Below are positions 1-8,012 of a DNA stretch of 56,382 nucleotides, one piece after another (the stretch's first letter is position 1; each line of letters starts with the position of its first letter). The position numbers and the translations under genes are program-made. This DNA is from Gammaproteobacteria bacterium. Lineage in GTDB: Bacteria > Pseudomonadota > Gammaproteobacteria > Enterobacterales > Alteromonadaceae. The notes under the pieces were generated by a model. It was not told the DNA's origin and did not search any database. It was given only the letters and a program-made list of their open reading frames with translations. The stretch covers positions 1 to 56,382 of the forward strand of contig JAHJZX010000054.1 in NCBI GenBank assembly GCA_018826295.1, given 5' to 3'.

Positions 1-54
1 AGTGCCAACCATAATCACCTGGCCAGCACGCAGTTCTTGAGCTGTCTTCATCAT
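1..54 (-). CDS. efp: Elongation factor P, N-terminal fragment (runs off the window)
   Basis: Only the first 18 codons are inside the window, read leftward from an ATG at 54 (a second in-frame ATG at 51 is the family's usual start). They give MMKTAQELRAGQVIMVGT, which matches the start of the Pseudomonas/Alteromonadales type of EF-P. EF-P enters ribosomes stalled on polyproline. In this subfamily a loop arginine (Arg32), outside the window, is rhamnosylated by EarP. The gene lies directly downstream of earP on the same strand, about 18 bp away, so co-transcription is likely. Confidence 0.85.
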   Translation of the reverse strand, partial: MMKTAQELRAGQVIMVGT

Positions 55-72
55 GACTGAAATATCTTCTCG

Positions 73-1254
73 TTAGGAAAAATTGCGTCGCATTATAAAT
101 TTTTTTTCAACAAAGTGCACGAGGTTGCTGGCAAGATCTCCGTTTGCCGTTAACTCCGCGCGCCATTGCTGGTTATAGTCGGCGATTTGCGGCAATAATG
201 CACTAAATTTCTGCCAGCTTTCAGCAAGTGATGCATCGGTATTCCAAGCTAACCAACATTGTTGCACCGCCTGCGCCATCTCAGCACTCATTTTTGCACA
301 GTAACGCTGCATAAAGGCGTTAAGTTTATCCAGATGGGTGTGTTCACTCTGGCGATAAATTTGCCAGATAAAGGGTTTTGCCGCCCAGTGCGCACGGATA
401 ATCGAATCTTCACCGCGGACAAAGTTGATGTCACAAGCCCATAACAGCTTGTCGTAATTATCCTGTGCCATAAATGGCAGTATGATGAGCGTCAATGCGC
501 CCAGCCTGATGCTGTTATTATCGCCAAGCGCCGGATACAGCCCGGTAAGCTGCTGAGCCAGCAGGCCCTCGGGCACCAGGCATAACACCGGCTCTGCGCC
601 AGCTTGCCAACTGGCTAACAAGGTGTCCAAATGTGGATGGTCATAGGCAAACAGTGAAATTTTCTGCCGGTAGCCGGTACTGTCTGTAACGCCCAGCGCT
701 GTCCAGAAAGCCTGCTGTGCCGTGTTGTCGGCGATAAATTCGCCCGCCTGCTGCTGCAAGCTGGCTTCTTGCAGTAAGCCGCCGCTGGCAGCGGTAAAGC
801 CAGGGAAAAAAAAGTATTTATTCAGTGGCAAATGCGGTTGTGGTGATGGCAAAGCATGGCAGCCTTCAATCCACGCCTCTGCAGAAAGGTATTCCAGATT
901 TAGCCACAGCGGCTGGCATGGCTGCTGTGCCATCGCCTGTTGATACGCCAGAGGTATGGTGCAGGCCAGTGCTTCTATTACCACGTCAGCCACCTGCTCT
1001 GCCGCCCAATCGGTATTGGCCGACCACAGCCGGATAGTGACATTATTAAGCCGCTGCTCTGTTTTAGCCGTATCGACCAACGCACAGATTTTTTTAAAGC
1101 TGGCTAAGTCATCTACCCAGAGCCGCACACTAATACCATGCTCAGCGGCTAATTGCCGGCTTAAGCGCCAACAAATGCCAATGTCGCCAAAGTTATCGAT
1201 AACCGCGCAAAAGATATCCCAGCGCAAAAGAGGTTTAGAGGCCAAAGTTGTCAA
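73..1254 (-). CDS. earP: EF-P arginine rhamnosyltransferase EarP
   Basis: GT-B glycosyltransferase that moves L-rhamnose from dTDP-rhamnose to the loop arginine of EF-P, activating it for polyproline rescue. The protein is up to 393 aa, the normal size for the family. The N-terminal motif RWDIFCAVIDNFGDIGICWR carries the conserved aspartates (Asp20, Asp24 here), and the later NFVRGEDSIIRAHWAAKPF motif is the nucleotide-sugar-binding block. No ATG exists near the N-terminus. The candidate starts are TTG at 1254, 1245 or 1227, none with a clear ribosome binding site, so the start is uncertain. It is followed immediately by efp, the substrate gene. Identity is secure from the motifs and the neighbour. 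Confidence 0.93.
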   Translation of the reverse strand: MTTLASKPLLRWDIFCAVIDNFGDIGICWRLSRQLAAEHGISVRLWVDDLASFKKICALVDTAKTEQRLNNVTIRLWSANTDWAAEQVADVVIEALACTIPLAYQQAMAQQPCQPLWLNLEYLSAEAWIEGCHALPSPQPHLPLNKYFFFPGFTAASGGLLQEASLQQQAGEFIADNTAQQAFWTALGVTDSTGYRQKISLFAYDHPHLDTLLASWQAGAEPVLCLVPEGLLAQQLTGLYPALGDNNSIRLGALTLIILPFMAQDNYDKLLWACDINFVRGEDSIIRAHWAAKPFIWQIYRQSEHTHLDKLNAFMQRYCAKMSAEMAQAVQQCWLAWNTDASLAESWQKFSALLPQIADYNQQWRAELTANGDLASNLVHFVEKKFIMRRNFS

Positions 1255-1268
1255 GGTAGGCGTGCCTG

Positions 1269-1640
1269 TCAGAAAAATGCGGCCGCTATTATACCCTTAA
1301 CGGCGCGCAGGCCAAGATAGAGTGTAGTAAGCAGTATCAGGCTAAATAACACTGCCAGCAGATAGTAAGCGGCCAAAAACAACCGGTATTTTAACCGCTG
1401 CCACAGTGACGCGTCTGGCGAACAAGCAGGCAGCGGGCGGCAAAACAACGTGGCCCACAGCCACAGTACAGCACAGCTGATAGCCAACACTACACTGCTA
1501 AGCTGCCAGCGCGCGCTAAGCGCTGCGTCGGCGGCAAATAACAACCAGCCGAATACGCCCAGCGCGGCGCCAGCACACAACAAAAGTACGCTGCGTAAAG
1601 GTTGAAGCCGGCAAGCCCAGCGCTGATAGAACGCCAACAT
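1269..1640 (-). CDS. Hypothetical inner-membrane protein, three predicted membrane segments
   Basis: 123 aa that I do not recognise. Three hydrophobic stretches are visible, at about residues 17-36, 46-66 and 85-110, with basic residues (RW, RLQPLR) ahead of the first, suggesting a small integral inner-membrane protein. There is no catalytic motif. The ATG overlaps the stop of the preceding 179-aa gene by one base (TGATG), implying translational coupling. The earP promoter candidate lies in its 3' end. Function unknown. Confidence 0.7.
   Translation of the reverse strand: MLAFYQRWACRLQPLRSVLLLCAGAALGVFGWLLFAADAALSARWQLSSVVLAISCAVLWLWATLFCRPLPACSPDASLWQRLKYRLFLAAYYLLAVLFSLILLTTLYLGLRAVKGIIAAAFF
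1288..1315 (-). promoter_or_regulatory. Candidate sigma70 promoter for earP-efp
   Basis: Read on the minus strand, TTGGCC (1310-1315) is followed after 16 bp by a perfect TATAAT (1288-1293). This lies about 34 bp before the first possible earP start, inside the 3' end of the upstream membrane-protein gene. It would let earP-efp be expressed apart from the genes before it. No transcript data support it. Confidence 0.45.
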
Positions 1641-2179
1641 CAGCCGTGCTCCAGTGCCGTTAATGCGCTTGGATATAATGCCAGGATCCCGCTTTGCCCC
1701 TGCAGATCACCAATCAGCCAGATTTGTTCAAACGGATGCTGCTTTGGCATATGTAATTGACGGTAATGCTGCAGAATGTCGCGCCGGGTCCACAACGGGT
1801 TAGCGTTACGGATCACCAGCCAGACACGCTCCGTTTGATAGCTCTTTTCCGCTTTATTACTAATTAGCCGGTTTAACGCGGTAAGTAATCTGTGCTCTGA
1901 TGGCGTACGTAGCAGCGCCAGCAGCTCTTTGTGGGTATTGTGGCTAAGCTCACGCCCCAAAATATGCATGGCCTCCACTTCGCTGCCATACAAGTGGGCA
2001 ATTTCCAGATCCAGTTTTTGCTCATCATAATAACAGGACACATCCGGCCTGGCTGGCTCGTTGTGCCAGATATGGCGCATAGTGATACCAAAGCGCTGCT
2101 CGTATAACCGCATAAACAAACGGGCCGCTTCGTGCTCCAGCCTTATTTTTTCTTCATTGCCGTTCATCTGCTGCAACAT
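1640..2179 (-). CDS. Conserved hypothetical protein, 179 aa, soluble
   Basis: Not recognised. It is soluble, rich in charged and aromatic residues, and has no signal peptide or membrane segment. The stretch RPDVSCYYDEQKLDLEIAHL around residues 44-63 superficially resembles a PD-(D/E)xK nuclease core, but the lysine is missing (DLEIA). The start could be the ATG at 2179 or the one four codons later at 2167, and neither has a strong ribosome binding site. It overlaps the end of the rhodanese gene by up to 26 bp and is coupled to the membrane-protein gene after it, so the three probably share a transcript. Confidence 0.65.
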   Translation of the reverse strand: MLQQMNGNEEKIRLEHEAARLFMRLYEQRFGITMRHIWHNEPARPDVSCYYDEQKLDLEIAHLYGSEVEAMHILGRELSHNTHKELLALLRTPSEHRLLTALNRLISNKAEKSYQTERVWLVIRNANPLWTRRDILQHYRQLHMPKQHPFEQIWLIGDLQGQSGILALYPSALTALEHG

Positions 2180-2480
2180 GCTTTTGCTTTAGTGTGTCAT
2201 AACCACCGTGATTGCTAAGATTGGTGTAGCCCAGTTGCTGCAGGGTTTCCATAGCTATGCCGGCCCGGCGGCCACTTTTGCAATACAGCGCTATATCAGC
2301 GTCTTTGGCTAGTTTTAACTCGTTTATCCGCTGTGCAACTTCAGTGTGCGGAATATTAATGGCGCCGCTCAAATGGCCAGCGGCAAATTCTTCAGCACTG
2401 CGCACATCCAACCAGACAGTTTGCGGTTTTGTCGCGGCGCAGCTGCAAAGTAGCAGCAAAGATAAAATGATTAGTCTCAT
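2154..2480 (-). CDS. Exported rhodanese-like sulfurtransferase (PspE-like)
   Basis: Single-domain rhodanese of 108 aa from the ATG at 2480. That start is preferred over an upstream TTG because AGGAG lies 9 bp before it. The N-terminus MRLIILSLLLLCSCAA is a signal sequence with a lipobox-like LLCSC, so the protein is probably periplasmic and perhaps lipid-anchored. The domain follows with WLDVRSAEEFAAGHLSGAIN and the active-site loop CKSGRRAG, whose Cys would carry the persulfide. It is similar in plan to PspE/GlpE, which transfer sulfane sulfur to thiophilic acceptors. The natural substrate cannot be told from sequence. Confidence 0.85.
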   Translation of the reverse strand: MRLIILSLLLLCSCAATKPQTVWLDVRSAEEFAAGHLSGAINIPHTEVAQRINELKLAKDADIALYCKSGRRAGIAMETLQQLGYTNLSNHGGYDTLKQKHVAADERQ

Positions 2481-2501
2481 GCTCGCCAACTCCTGTTAAT
2501 T

Positions 2502-3131
2502 TTAGCCGCCTGCGGCCGGCGTAAAATAATAGTACCAAATCTCGATCATAACCGGGATTACCGATATCACTAAAATAAGTGCCATACAAATATTAAAAAT
2601 ACGCTGAAACAGCGCTTTAGTTAACACTTTGCGCAGCGCCGCACCAAATACCAACCACAGGCCAACACAGGGAAAGGCCACCAGTAAAAAAGCGGCGCTA
2701 ATCACGCTGACTTCCAGCCAGTACACACCACCAACACTGGTAAAGGCAGCTACTGCGCCGCTTGCCATTACCCAGGCTTTACCATTAACCCACTGAAATA
2801 ATGCCGCTTGCATAAAACTAAAGGGTTTAGACTTGCCCTGCTCTATCGCTTTGGGCTCGGCACTGGCAATATGCCAGGCTAACCAAATAAGGTAGGCCAC
2901 GCCCAACACTTTAATTAGCTGATGCAAATGCGGAAAACGTTCAAAAACTACGCCAAACCCCAGTCCTACCAGCAATACCATCAACGGAAAACCAAAACAA
3001 ATGCCGAGCCAGTGTGGCACGCTGGCTTTAACGCCATAATTTACGCCGGATGACATGATCATCACATTATTCGGCCCTGGCGTAATAGTGGTAGAAAAGG
3101 CAAAAAACAAAACAGCTAACAACAGCTCCAT
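2502..3131 (-). CDS. LysE/RhtB-family amino-acid exporter
   Basis: Inner-membrane transporter of 209 aa with the family's usual six hydrophobic segments and the N-terminal signature TTITPGPNNVMIM, typical of LysE/RhtB proteins that export amino acids such as threonine, homoserine, lysine or cysteine. The substrate cannot be predicted. It starts 30 bp after the periplasmic binding-protein gene and ends 21 bp before the rhodanese gene, all on one strand, so the three may be co-expressed. The rhodanese neighbour makes a sulfur amino acid an attractive but unproven substrate. Confidence 0.85.
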   Translation of the reverse strand: MELLLAVLFFAFSTTITPGPNNVMIMSSGVNYGVKASVPHWLGICFGFPLMVLLVGLGFGVVFERFPHLHQLIKVLGVAYLIWLAWHIASAEPKAIEQGKSKPFSFMQAALFQWVNGKAWVMASGAVAAFTSVGGVYWLEVSVISAAFLLVAFPCVGLWLVFGAALRKVLTKALFQRIFNICMALILVISVIPVMIEIWYYYFTPAAGG

Positions 3132-3161
3132 CTAAACCCTGCACTAAAATCTGGATAGGTG

Positions 3162-3998
3162 CTAAGGATAATACCAGAGTCGGCGGTCCTTAATAGGTGT
3201 ATGTGCCGGTAATAACGGGTTTTTTAACTCGATTAGCTGGCGTTGCGGTAATTTTAGCTCTGACAAATGGCTGGCAAAAAACTGCTGAAATAACCGATCA
3301 AAGCTGCCGTCGTTTATCATTTGCAGCAGGCCGCTTTCAATGTCCTGCGCCAGTTGCTCATTGGCTGGATTAACAAAAAAGTAGCTGGCGGTTGGATAAT
3401 GCAATAGCCAGTTTTGCTCTATCACAATTTTGCGCGGTGACAGCATAATGGCTTCGTCGGCTATCTCCAGTGCGTTGCGGGGTACCGCATCAACTCTGCT
3501 TTTCTCCAACAGTAAAAACAAATTGTCATAATGGGCCGCGCCAACCACTTTAAAACCGTTTAACTGTAGTATTTTACTATCTACCCAGTCATGTCCCTGG
3601 GCAAACACTAAGCGTTTGATGCTATCGGCGGCTGAAGACCTGCTGAAATTTGCTTGCTGCGCTGCATTGATAAGCAAAATACGGTAACCACTGAGGCCTT
3701 TAAAGATAGGGATCCGAATAGGCCTTAAATCTAATTCCCGCTCTACCGATGTCATAGTCCACAACACATCAACTTCGGCATTCTCTTTTAAAAACACCAT
3801 GCTGCGTGATTTTGACATCGGTTGCTCGCTGCTTTGTAATAGATATTGCCGCTCAGATCGTGCCAGCGCCATTTCCAGCAGCGCTAAAGGGTATATTGAG
3901 CGCGGATCTTCAACATGCGCCACCGCCGGGTAACGCACCAGCTCAGCAGCCTGCGCAGGCAATATCAGACAAAGCAAGCTGAGTATAATTAATCGCAT
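3162..3998 (-). CDS. Periplasmic solute-binding-like protein (SBP_bac_3 type)
   Basis: 278 aa with a cleavable signal peptide (MRLIILSLLCLILPAQAAEL, cleavage likely after AQA). The rest resembles the two-lobed family-3 substrate-binding fold, with late motifs such as SGLLQMINDGSFDRLFQQFF that are typical of these proteins. No permease or ATPase genes accompany it. Alteromonadales carry many such stand-alone homologues whose ligand and partner are unknown, so it may be a sensor or an orphan binding protein and not part of an ABC importer. Confidence 0.75.
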   Translation of the reverse strand: MRLIILSLLCLILPAQAAELVRYPAVAHVEDPRSIYPLALLEMALARSERQYLLQSSEQPMSKSRSMVFLKENAEVDVLWTMTSVERELDLRPIRIPIFKGLSGYRILLINAAQQANFSRSSAADSIKRLVFAQGHDWVDSKILQLNGFKVVGAAHYDNLFLLLEKSRVDAVPRNALEIADEAIMLSPRKIVIEQNWLLHYPTASYFFVNPANEQLAQDIESGLLQMINDGSFDRLFQQFFASHLSELKLPQRQLIELKNPLLPAHTPIKDRRLWYYP

Positions 3999-4137
3999 AG
4001 CTGTTCAACTTGTAATAACTGTGCCATGTTGTAGTAGCGAGTATTGGCAAAGATGAGCAAAAATAATCATCCAAAAGTTGATAATTGCCTTATAAAAATG
4101 CTGCTTAAGTGCGAAACAACAAAAATGAGAACTGACT

Positions 4138-4332
4138 ATGAATAAAATCTTAGGACTTGCAGCCTTAGTGGCTGGCGCCATTTTGCTGTATTTTGGTTAC
4201 ACCGAATATAACTCTCATGCTTCAAAAGTAACCGAGCTGGTTACCGGCAACCCTACAGACAATGCAATCTGGTTTTTAGTCGGTGGTGCCATTGCCGTGA
4301 TAGTAGGCCTGGGACTGGTGTTAAAAAAGTAG
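4138..4332 (+). CDS. DUF3185 small membrane protein
   Basis: 64 aa with two membrane helices, at about residues 4-22 and 43-61, separated by a polar loop (YNSHASKVTELVTGNPTDNA). This is the layout of the DUF3185 family, small inner-membrane proteins common in gammaproteobacteria with no known function. It stands alone on the plus strand, divergent from the binding-protein gene and convergent with glnS. Confidence 0.8.
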   Translation: MNKILGLAALVAGAILLYFGYTEYNSHASKVTELVTGNPTDNAIWFLVGGAIAVIVGLGLVLKK

Positions 4333-4361
4333 TGCCGCCGTTTTTACCCGGCAGAATAAAC

Positions 4362-4388
4362 AACCAAGGCCGCAATGCGGCCTTGGTT
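4362..4388. terminator. Bidirectional terminator between the DUF3185 gene and glnS
   Basis: A 12-13 bp perfect inverted repeat (AACCAAGGCCGC with its complement, tiny loop) lies midway between two convergent stop codons. The flanking T and A runs are weak, so it may act by pausing as much as by release. It would serve both the plus-strand small gene and the minus-strand glnS. Confidence 0.7.
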
Positions 4389-4408
4389 AATTACAGTTGC
4401 AGCGGGGT

Positions 4409-6076
4409 TTAGTCTTCTTCCTTGCCCCAGCTGTCGCGCAAACCTACAGTGCGGTTAAATACCAGTTTGTCAGCCGTTGCGTCACGGTTGTCGGCGCAGT
4501 AGTAGCCTTCACGTTCAAACTGATATGCTTGCTCGGGTTTAGCATCTTTTAACGATGGTTCAACCAGACCATGTTTAACAACCAGCGATTGTGGGTTTAC
4601 TACCGTCAGAAAATCGTCTTCGGCTGCCGGGTTTGCCACACTGAACAAACGATCGTACACGCGAAACTCTGCCGCGACCGCATTGTCTGCTTCTACCCAG
4701 TGAATAACGCCACGCACCTTGCGACCGTCGGCCGGGTTTTCGCCCAGTGTCTCGGGTAAATAACTGCATTTTAGCTCAACAATATTGCCATCTGCGTCTT
4801 TAACCACTTCGTCGGCATGAATAACATAAGCATTACGTAAACGCACATCACCGTTTAACACTAAACGTTTGTACTTTTTATTGGCTTCTTCACGAAAATC
4901 GGCACGATCGATATACACCACAGCGCCAAACGGCAGTTTACGGCTGCCCATGTTTTCGTCTTTCGGATGGTTAGGCGCATCCAGCCATTCAATACCATCA
5001 GCCGGATAGTTAGTAATGGTAACTTTAAGCGGGTCTAACACGGCCATAGCACGCGGCGCTACTGCATCTAAATCCTCGCGGATACAAGCTTCCAGCGCAC
5101 TCATTTCAATCACATTGTCTTGCTTGGTCACACCAATACGTTTGGCAAACTCACGAATAGCAGCCGGGGTATAACCACGACGACGCAGGCCGGCAATGGT
5201 AGGCATACGCGGGTCATCCCAACCAGACACCAGGTTTTGCTCTACCAGAGTTTGCAGCTTACGCTTGCTCATTACCGCATATTCCAGATTTAAGCGGGAA
5301 AACTCAATCTGTTGTGGGTGACAGGCAATAGTAATGTTGTCCAGGATCCAGTCGTATAAGCGACGGTTGTCCTGAAACTCCAGCGTACACAAAGAGTGCG
5401 TAATGCCTTCAAGCGCATCAGAAATACAGTGGGTAAAATCGTACATCGGATAGATGCACCATTTATCACCGGTTTGATGGTGATGGGCAAACTTTACCCG
5501 GTATATCACCGGATCACGCATACACATAAAGCTGGACGCCATATCAATTTTGGCACGCAGCGAACATTCGCCTTCTTTAAAACCACCGGCGCGCATTTTT
5601 TCAAATAGCGCCAGGTTTTCTGCCACACTGGTATCGCGGGTAGGACTGTGCTTACCTGGCTGGGTCAAATTGCCGCGGTATTCGCGCATTTGCTCGCCAT
5701 TTAAAAAACAAACATAAGCCAGGCCTTTATTGATCAGCTCTACCGCATAGCCATACAGCGCATCAAAGTAGTCAGACGAATAACGTACTTCACCACTCCA
5801 CTGAAAACCCAGCCAATTGACGTCGTGCTGAATTGAGTTTACAAACTCGACGTTTTCTTTTTCCGGGTTAGTGTCATCAAAGCGCAGATTGCATTGGCCC
5901 TGATAATCCTGGGCAATACCAAAATTCAAACAGATAGATTTAGCATGGCCAATATGCAGATAACCGTTAGGCTCGGGCGGAAAACGGGTTTGCACCGCGT
6001 TATGTTTGCCGGATGCTAAATCGGTATCAATAATTTGCCGGATAAAATTGCTTGGGCGATGTTCAACGTCCGCCAT
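4409..6076 (-). CDS. glnS: Glutaminyl-tRNA synthetase
   Basis: Class I aminoacyl-tRNA synthetase that charges tRNA-Gln. It is 555 aa, against 554 in E. coli. The HIGH motif is at residues 41-44 within [15 protein letters not shown], and the KMSKS-type loop reads VMSKRKL near residue 270. The two C-terminal anticodon-binding barrels follow. The gene is monocistronic in appearance, with its own extended -10 promoter upstream and a hairpin terminator downstream. Confidence 0.98.
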   Translation of the reverse strand: MADVEHRPSNFIRQIIDTDLASGKHNAVQTRFPPEPNGYLHIGHAKSICLNFGIAQDYQGQCNLRFDDTNPEKENVEFVNSIQHDVNWLGFQWSGEVRYSSDYFDALYGYAVELINKGLAYVCFLNGEQMREYRGNLTQPGKHSPTRDTSVAENLALFEKMRAGGFKEGECSLRAKIDMASSFMCMRDPVIYRVKFAHHHQTGDKWCIYPMYDFTHCISDALEGITHSLCTLEFQDNRRLYDWILDNITIACHPQQIEFSRLNLEYAVMSKRKLQTLVEQNLVSGWDDPRMPTIAGLRRRGYTPAAIREFAKRIGVTKQDNVIEMSALEACIREDLDAVAPRAMAVLDPLKVTITNYPADGIEWLDAPNHPKDENMGSRKLPFGAVVYIDRADFREEANKKYKRLVLNGDVRLRNAYVIHADEVVKDADGNIVELKCSYLPETLGENPADGRKVRGVIHWVEADNAVAAEFRVYDRLFSVANPAAEDDFLTVVNPQSLVVKHGLVEPSLKDAKPEQAYQFEREGYYCADNRDATADKLVFNRTVGLRDSWGKEED

Positions 6077-6121
6077 AAAATATGTTGTCCTTTGCTCGTT
6101 GAAACTTAGTTAAGATGCGGC

Positions 6122-6127
6122 ATTATA
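6122..6127 (-). promoter_or_regulatory. glnS promoter, extended -10 element
   Basis: On the minus strand TGCTATAAT gives a perfect -10 hexamer with the extended TG motif, about 45 bp before the glnS ATG. The -35 is poor (TAGTCA at 16 bp), as is usual for extended -10 promoters. It separates glnS from the operon upstream, which runs in the same direction and has no obvious terminator. Confidence 0.55.
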
Positions 6128-6194
6128 GCAGCAGAAACCGCGCTGACTACTGGCAAGCGCAGGCATTTGCGTAGAATTTCCAGCGAAACTGGCG

Positions 6195-6905
6195 TTAAAA
6201 CTGGTAGGAAATAGCAAAACGCAGTGTACGGTCGATAGTGTCATTATCCAGCGCAAATACCATAGCGGCTTCCCACTTTAATTGCCGGGTTGGGCTAAAT
6301 TTATGTACGCCCATAAAGCCCGGGCCCGCCCCTTTGTAATTCTCACCGGAGTATATTTCTATCGACGGTTGCAGTGCAGGCAAATAGCGGTAGCGATATT
6401 GCAGACGAAACTCCGTTTCCAACTCGTTTTTAATGTTTCCCCCCCATTCATAAACCAATAAAGTATTGATTGTCAGACTGGTGTGGGTAAATTCTTTTTC
6501 CATTAACAAGCCAGTCGTAATCTCATTGCTGTTTGTTTGTTGCTGATGTTCATATTCAAACAACAAGCCCCAGTCCCAGTTATACTGTCCCTGCTCGGTT
6601 AGCATATAGCGCAGTTCAACTTCATAACTTGCCACCGTGTAATCGTCCGGCATCACCCGCTCGGCCAGCAGGTAAAAGGCCAGCGCAGCCCGTTCAGACA
6701 CGGCAAAACCATAACCGAGCTTTTGTGCCAATGTATTGTTATCCGGATGCTGCGACTGGCGCTGATACAAGGAGCGGTATTCAACATCGCGCTCTAAGGC
6801 GCCGACATAAGGGTGATACACCTTATCTACAACACGCCCATCAGCAAGTGCGGTAAAACTCAGCGCCAGCAACACGATGCCAGCCAGCCAGAATAAAGAT
6901 CTCAT
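6195..6905 (-). CDS. Putative outer-membrane beta-barrel protein, last gene of the 14.3-6.2 kb block
   Basis: 236 aa from the ATG at 6905, which overlaps the stop of the preceding gene as ATGA and has GAGG 9 bp upstream. A signal peptide (MRSLFWLAGIVLLALSFTALA, cleavage before DGR) is followed by alternating hydrophobic/polar beta strands. The chain ends RTLRFAISYQF, with a C-terminal Phe typical of BAM substrates. No family is recognised. As the last gene of a block that encodes an FTR1-like protein and a cupredoxin, it may be an outer-membrane channel or sensor for that system, which is inference only. Confidence 0.7.
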   Translation of the reverse strand: MRSLFWLAGIVLLALSFTALADGRVVDKVYHPYVGALERDVEYRSLYQRQSQHPDNNTLAQKLGYGFAVSERAALAFYLLAERVMPDDYTVASYEVELRYMLTEQGQYNWDWGLLFEYEHQQQTNSNEITTGLLMEKEFTHTSLTINTLLVYEWGGNIKNELETEFRLQYRYRYLPALQPSIEIYSGENYKGAGPGFMGVHKFSPTRQLKWEAAMVFALDNDTIDRTLRFAISYQF

Positions 6906-7627
6906 CTCATTTGCCTCTGCCATATCAGTAGCATCAGAATAAAAGTACCGGCCCAGGTTAATAATTGAATGGCATCCGGTGTGGCTTCATAGCCAAACCA
7001 GGCATGAAAAAACACGCCAAGCTCAGACTGCTCTGCCAGCAAATTACTGCTGTCCCACAACGTTGTCAGCTGTGGTATTACATCAATTTGTGCCAATAAG
7101 CCTATTGCCTCGCTACTTTGTCTGGCAGCGATCAGTGCCAGCATTATGCCCAGGCACCAACTGGAAAATCGTTTAAGTTCCGCCAGTAGCTGATAGGCCA
7201 ATACCGCAATACTGCTGCAAATACCCAGCCCCAACACAGCGCCAAGCCAAAGGCTTTCTGTTGCGCCAGCAACACCGACACTGGTCAGGCTAAACAACAC
7301 CAGATTGATAGCACAAATAATTGTTTGCAGTGCCAGTGCCAGCATCGTCGTTGCAGTACGATAGCGCCAGCTGATGCTCAGTAACAACAAACACAGTAAC
7401 AAAAGGGTCAACAACAGAATAAAGAACAGTTCTAGGCCGTTGCCATCGGCTAAACGGGTAATGGCCGTCAGAGCTGGCGTAATCAGCAACATTCCCGCTG
7501 TCGCAATTAGCCCCGTCCTGATCAGTAGCCAACGTTTTTCGCCGAAGGGCATCTGCAGTAACACCGGCAGCAGAATAAACAACGGCAATAAATCACGGGT
7601 AAACACCAGCACCGTATTAATCAACAT
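6902..7627 (-). CDS. FTR1-like multipass membrane protein with degenerate REXXE motifs
   Basis: 241 aa from the ATG at 7627, chosen because CGGAGA lies just before it; it overlaps the cupredoxin stop by 11 bp. Seven or so hydrophobic helices are visible. The start (MLINTVLVFTRDLLPLFILL) and a later AARQSSEAIGLL sit where FTR1/EfeU iron permeases have their two REXXE motifs, but here they read RDLLP and RQSSE, so the canonical iron ligands are largely gone. The cupredoxin just upstream is the usual partner of FTR1 systems. I take it as an FTR1-family relative of uncertain substrate; it may not transport ferric iron. Confidence 0.6.
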   Translation of the reverse strand: MLINTVLVFTRDLLPLFILLPVLLQMPFGEKRWLLIRTGLIATAGMLLITPALTAITRLADGNGLELFFILLLTLLLLCLLLLSISWRYRTATTMLALALQTIICAINLVLFSLTSVGVAGATESLWLGAVLGLGICSSIAVLAYQLLAELKRFSSWCLGIMLALIAARQSSEAIGLLAQIDVIPQLTTLWDSSNLLAEQSELGVFFHAWFGYEATPDAIQLLTWAGTFILMLLIWQRQMR

Positions 7628-8012
7628 GCGGTGTCTCCGTCTCGTTGTTTTCTGTTTGCTGTTGTTGGTGCGCCCGCCATTGGGCATCGGCTAGTGCTAT
7701 CAGCACACCTTTAGCACTGTCAGGGTGAAAGTCTCCAAAAAACGGATACTCACCCGGTTGCAGCGGCCCAAGATAAATAACCGCTTGTGACTGCCCCAAC
7801 ACCACTTTTTCCCGGTTTAAGCTAAAACTTTCAAATTCCTCAGGCGTGTCGTCCTGATTAATCAGACGGATTTTTATTTTTTCTCCGGCGGGTACTGTTA
7901 GCCTGGCCGGGCTAAACAAATGATCTTTTAACTTAAGGCTAAATTCCTGCCGTGCACTTAGTGCAAAGCTCCCGAGCAGCAAAAGCCAAAGATACTGTCG
8001 GCTTACACGCAT
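7617..8012 (-). CDS. Periplasmic cupredoxin-domain protein
   Basis: 131 aa with a signal peptide (about residues 1-20) and a single cupredoxin-type beta sandwich. The EEFES block (58-62) and the YPFFGDFHPDSAKG block (89-102) match the cupredoxin_1 domain found in EfeO/FTR1 iron systems. The type 1 copper Cys is replaced by Gly93 and only His96 remains, so it is not a blue-copper electron carrier of the usual kind. It overlaps the sensor-kinase gene by 10 bp, with GGAG before its ATG, and the FTR1-like gene by 11 bp. A metal-handling role is likely; the metal is unknown. Confidence 0.75.
   Translation of the reverse strand: MRVSRQYLWLLLLGSFALSARQEFSLKLKDHLFSPARLTVPAGEKIKIRLINQDDTPEEFESFSLNREKVVLGQSQAVIYLGPLQPGEYPFFGDFHPDSAKGVLIALADAQWRAHQQQQTENNETETPHVD

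Noticed and set aside
2154..3998. The rhodanese and the binding protein begin with the same residues, MRLIILSLL, suggesting a duplication.
   Set aside because: The underlying codons differ and similarity stops after the signal peptide; convergent hydrophobic leaders are the simpler explanation.
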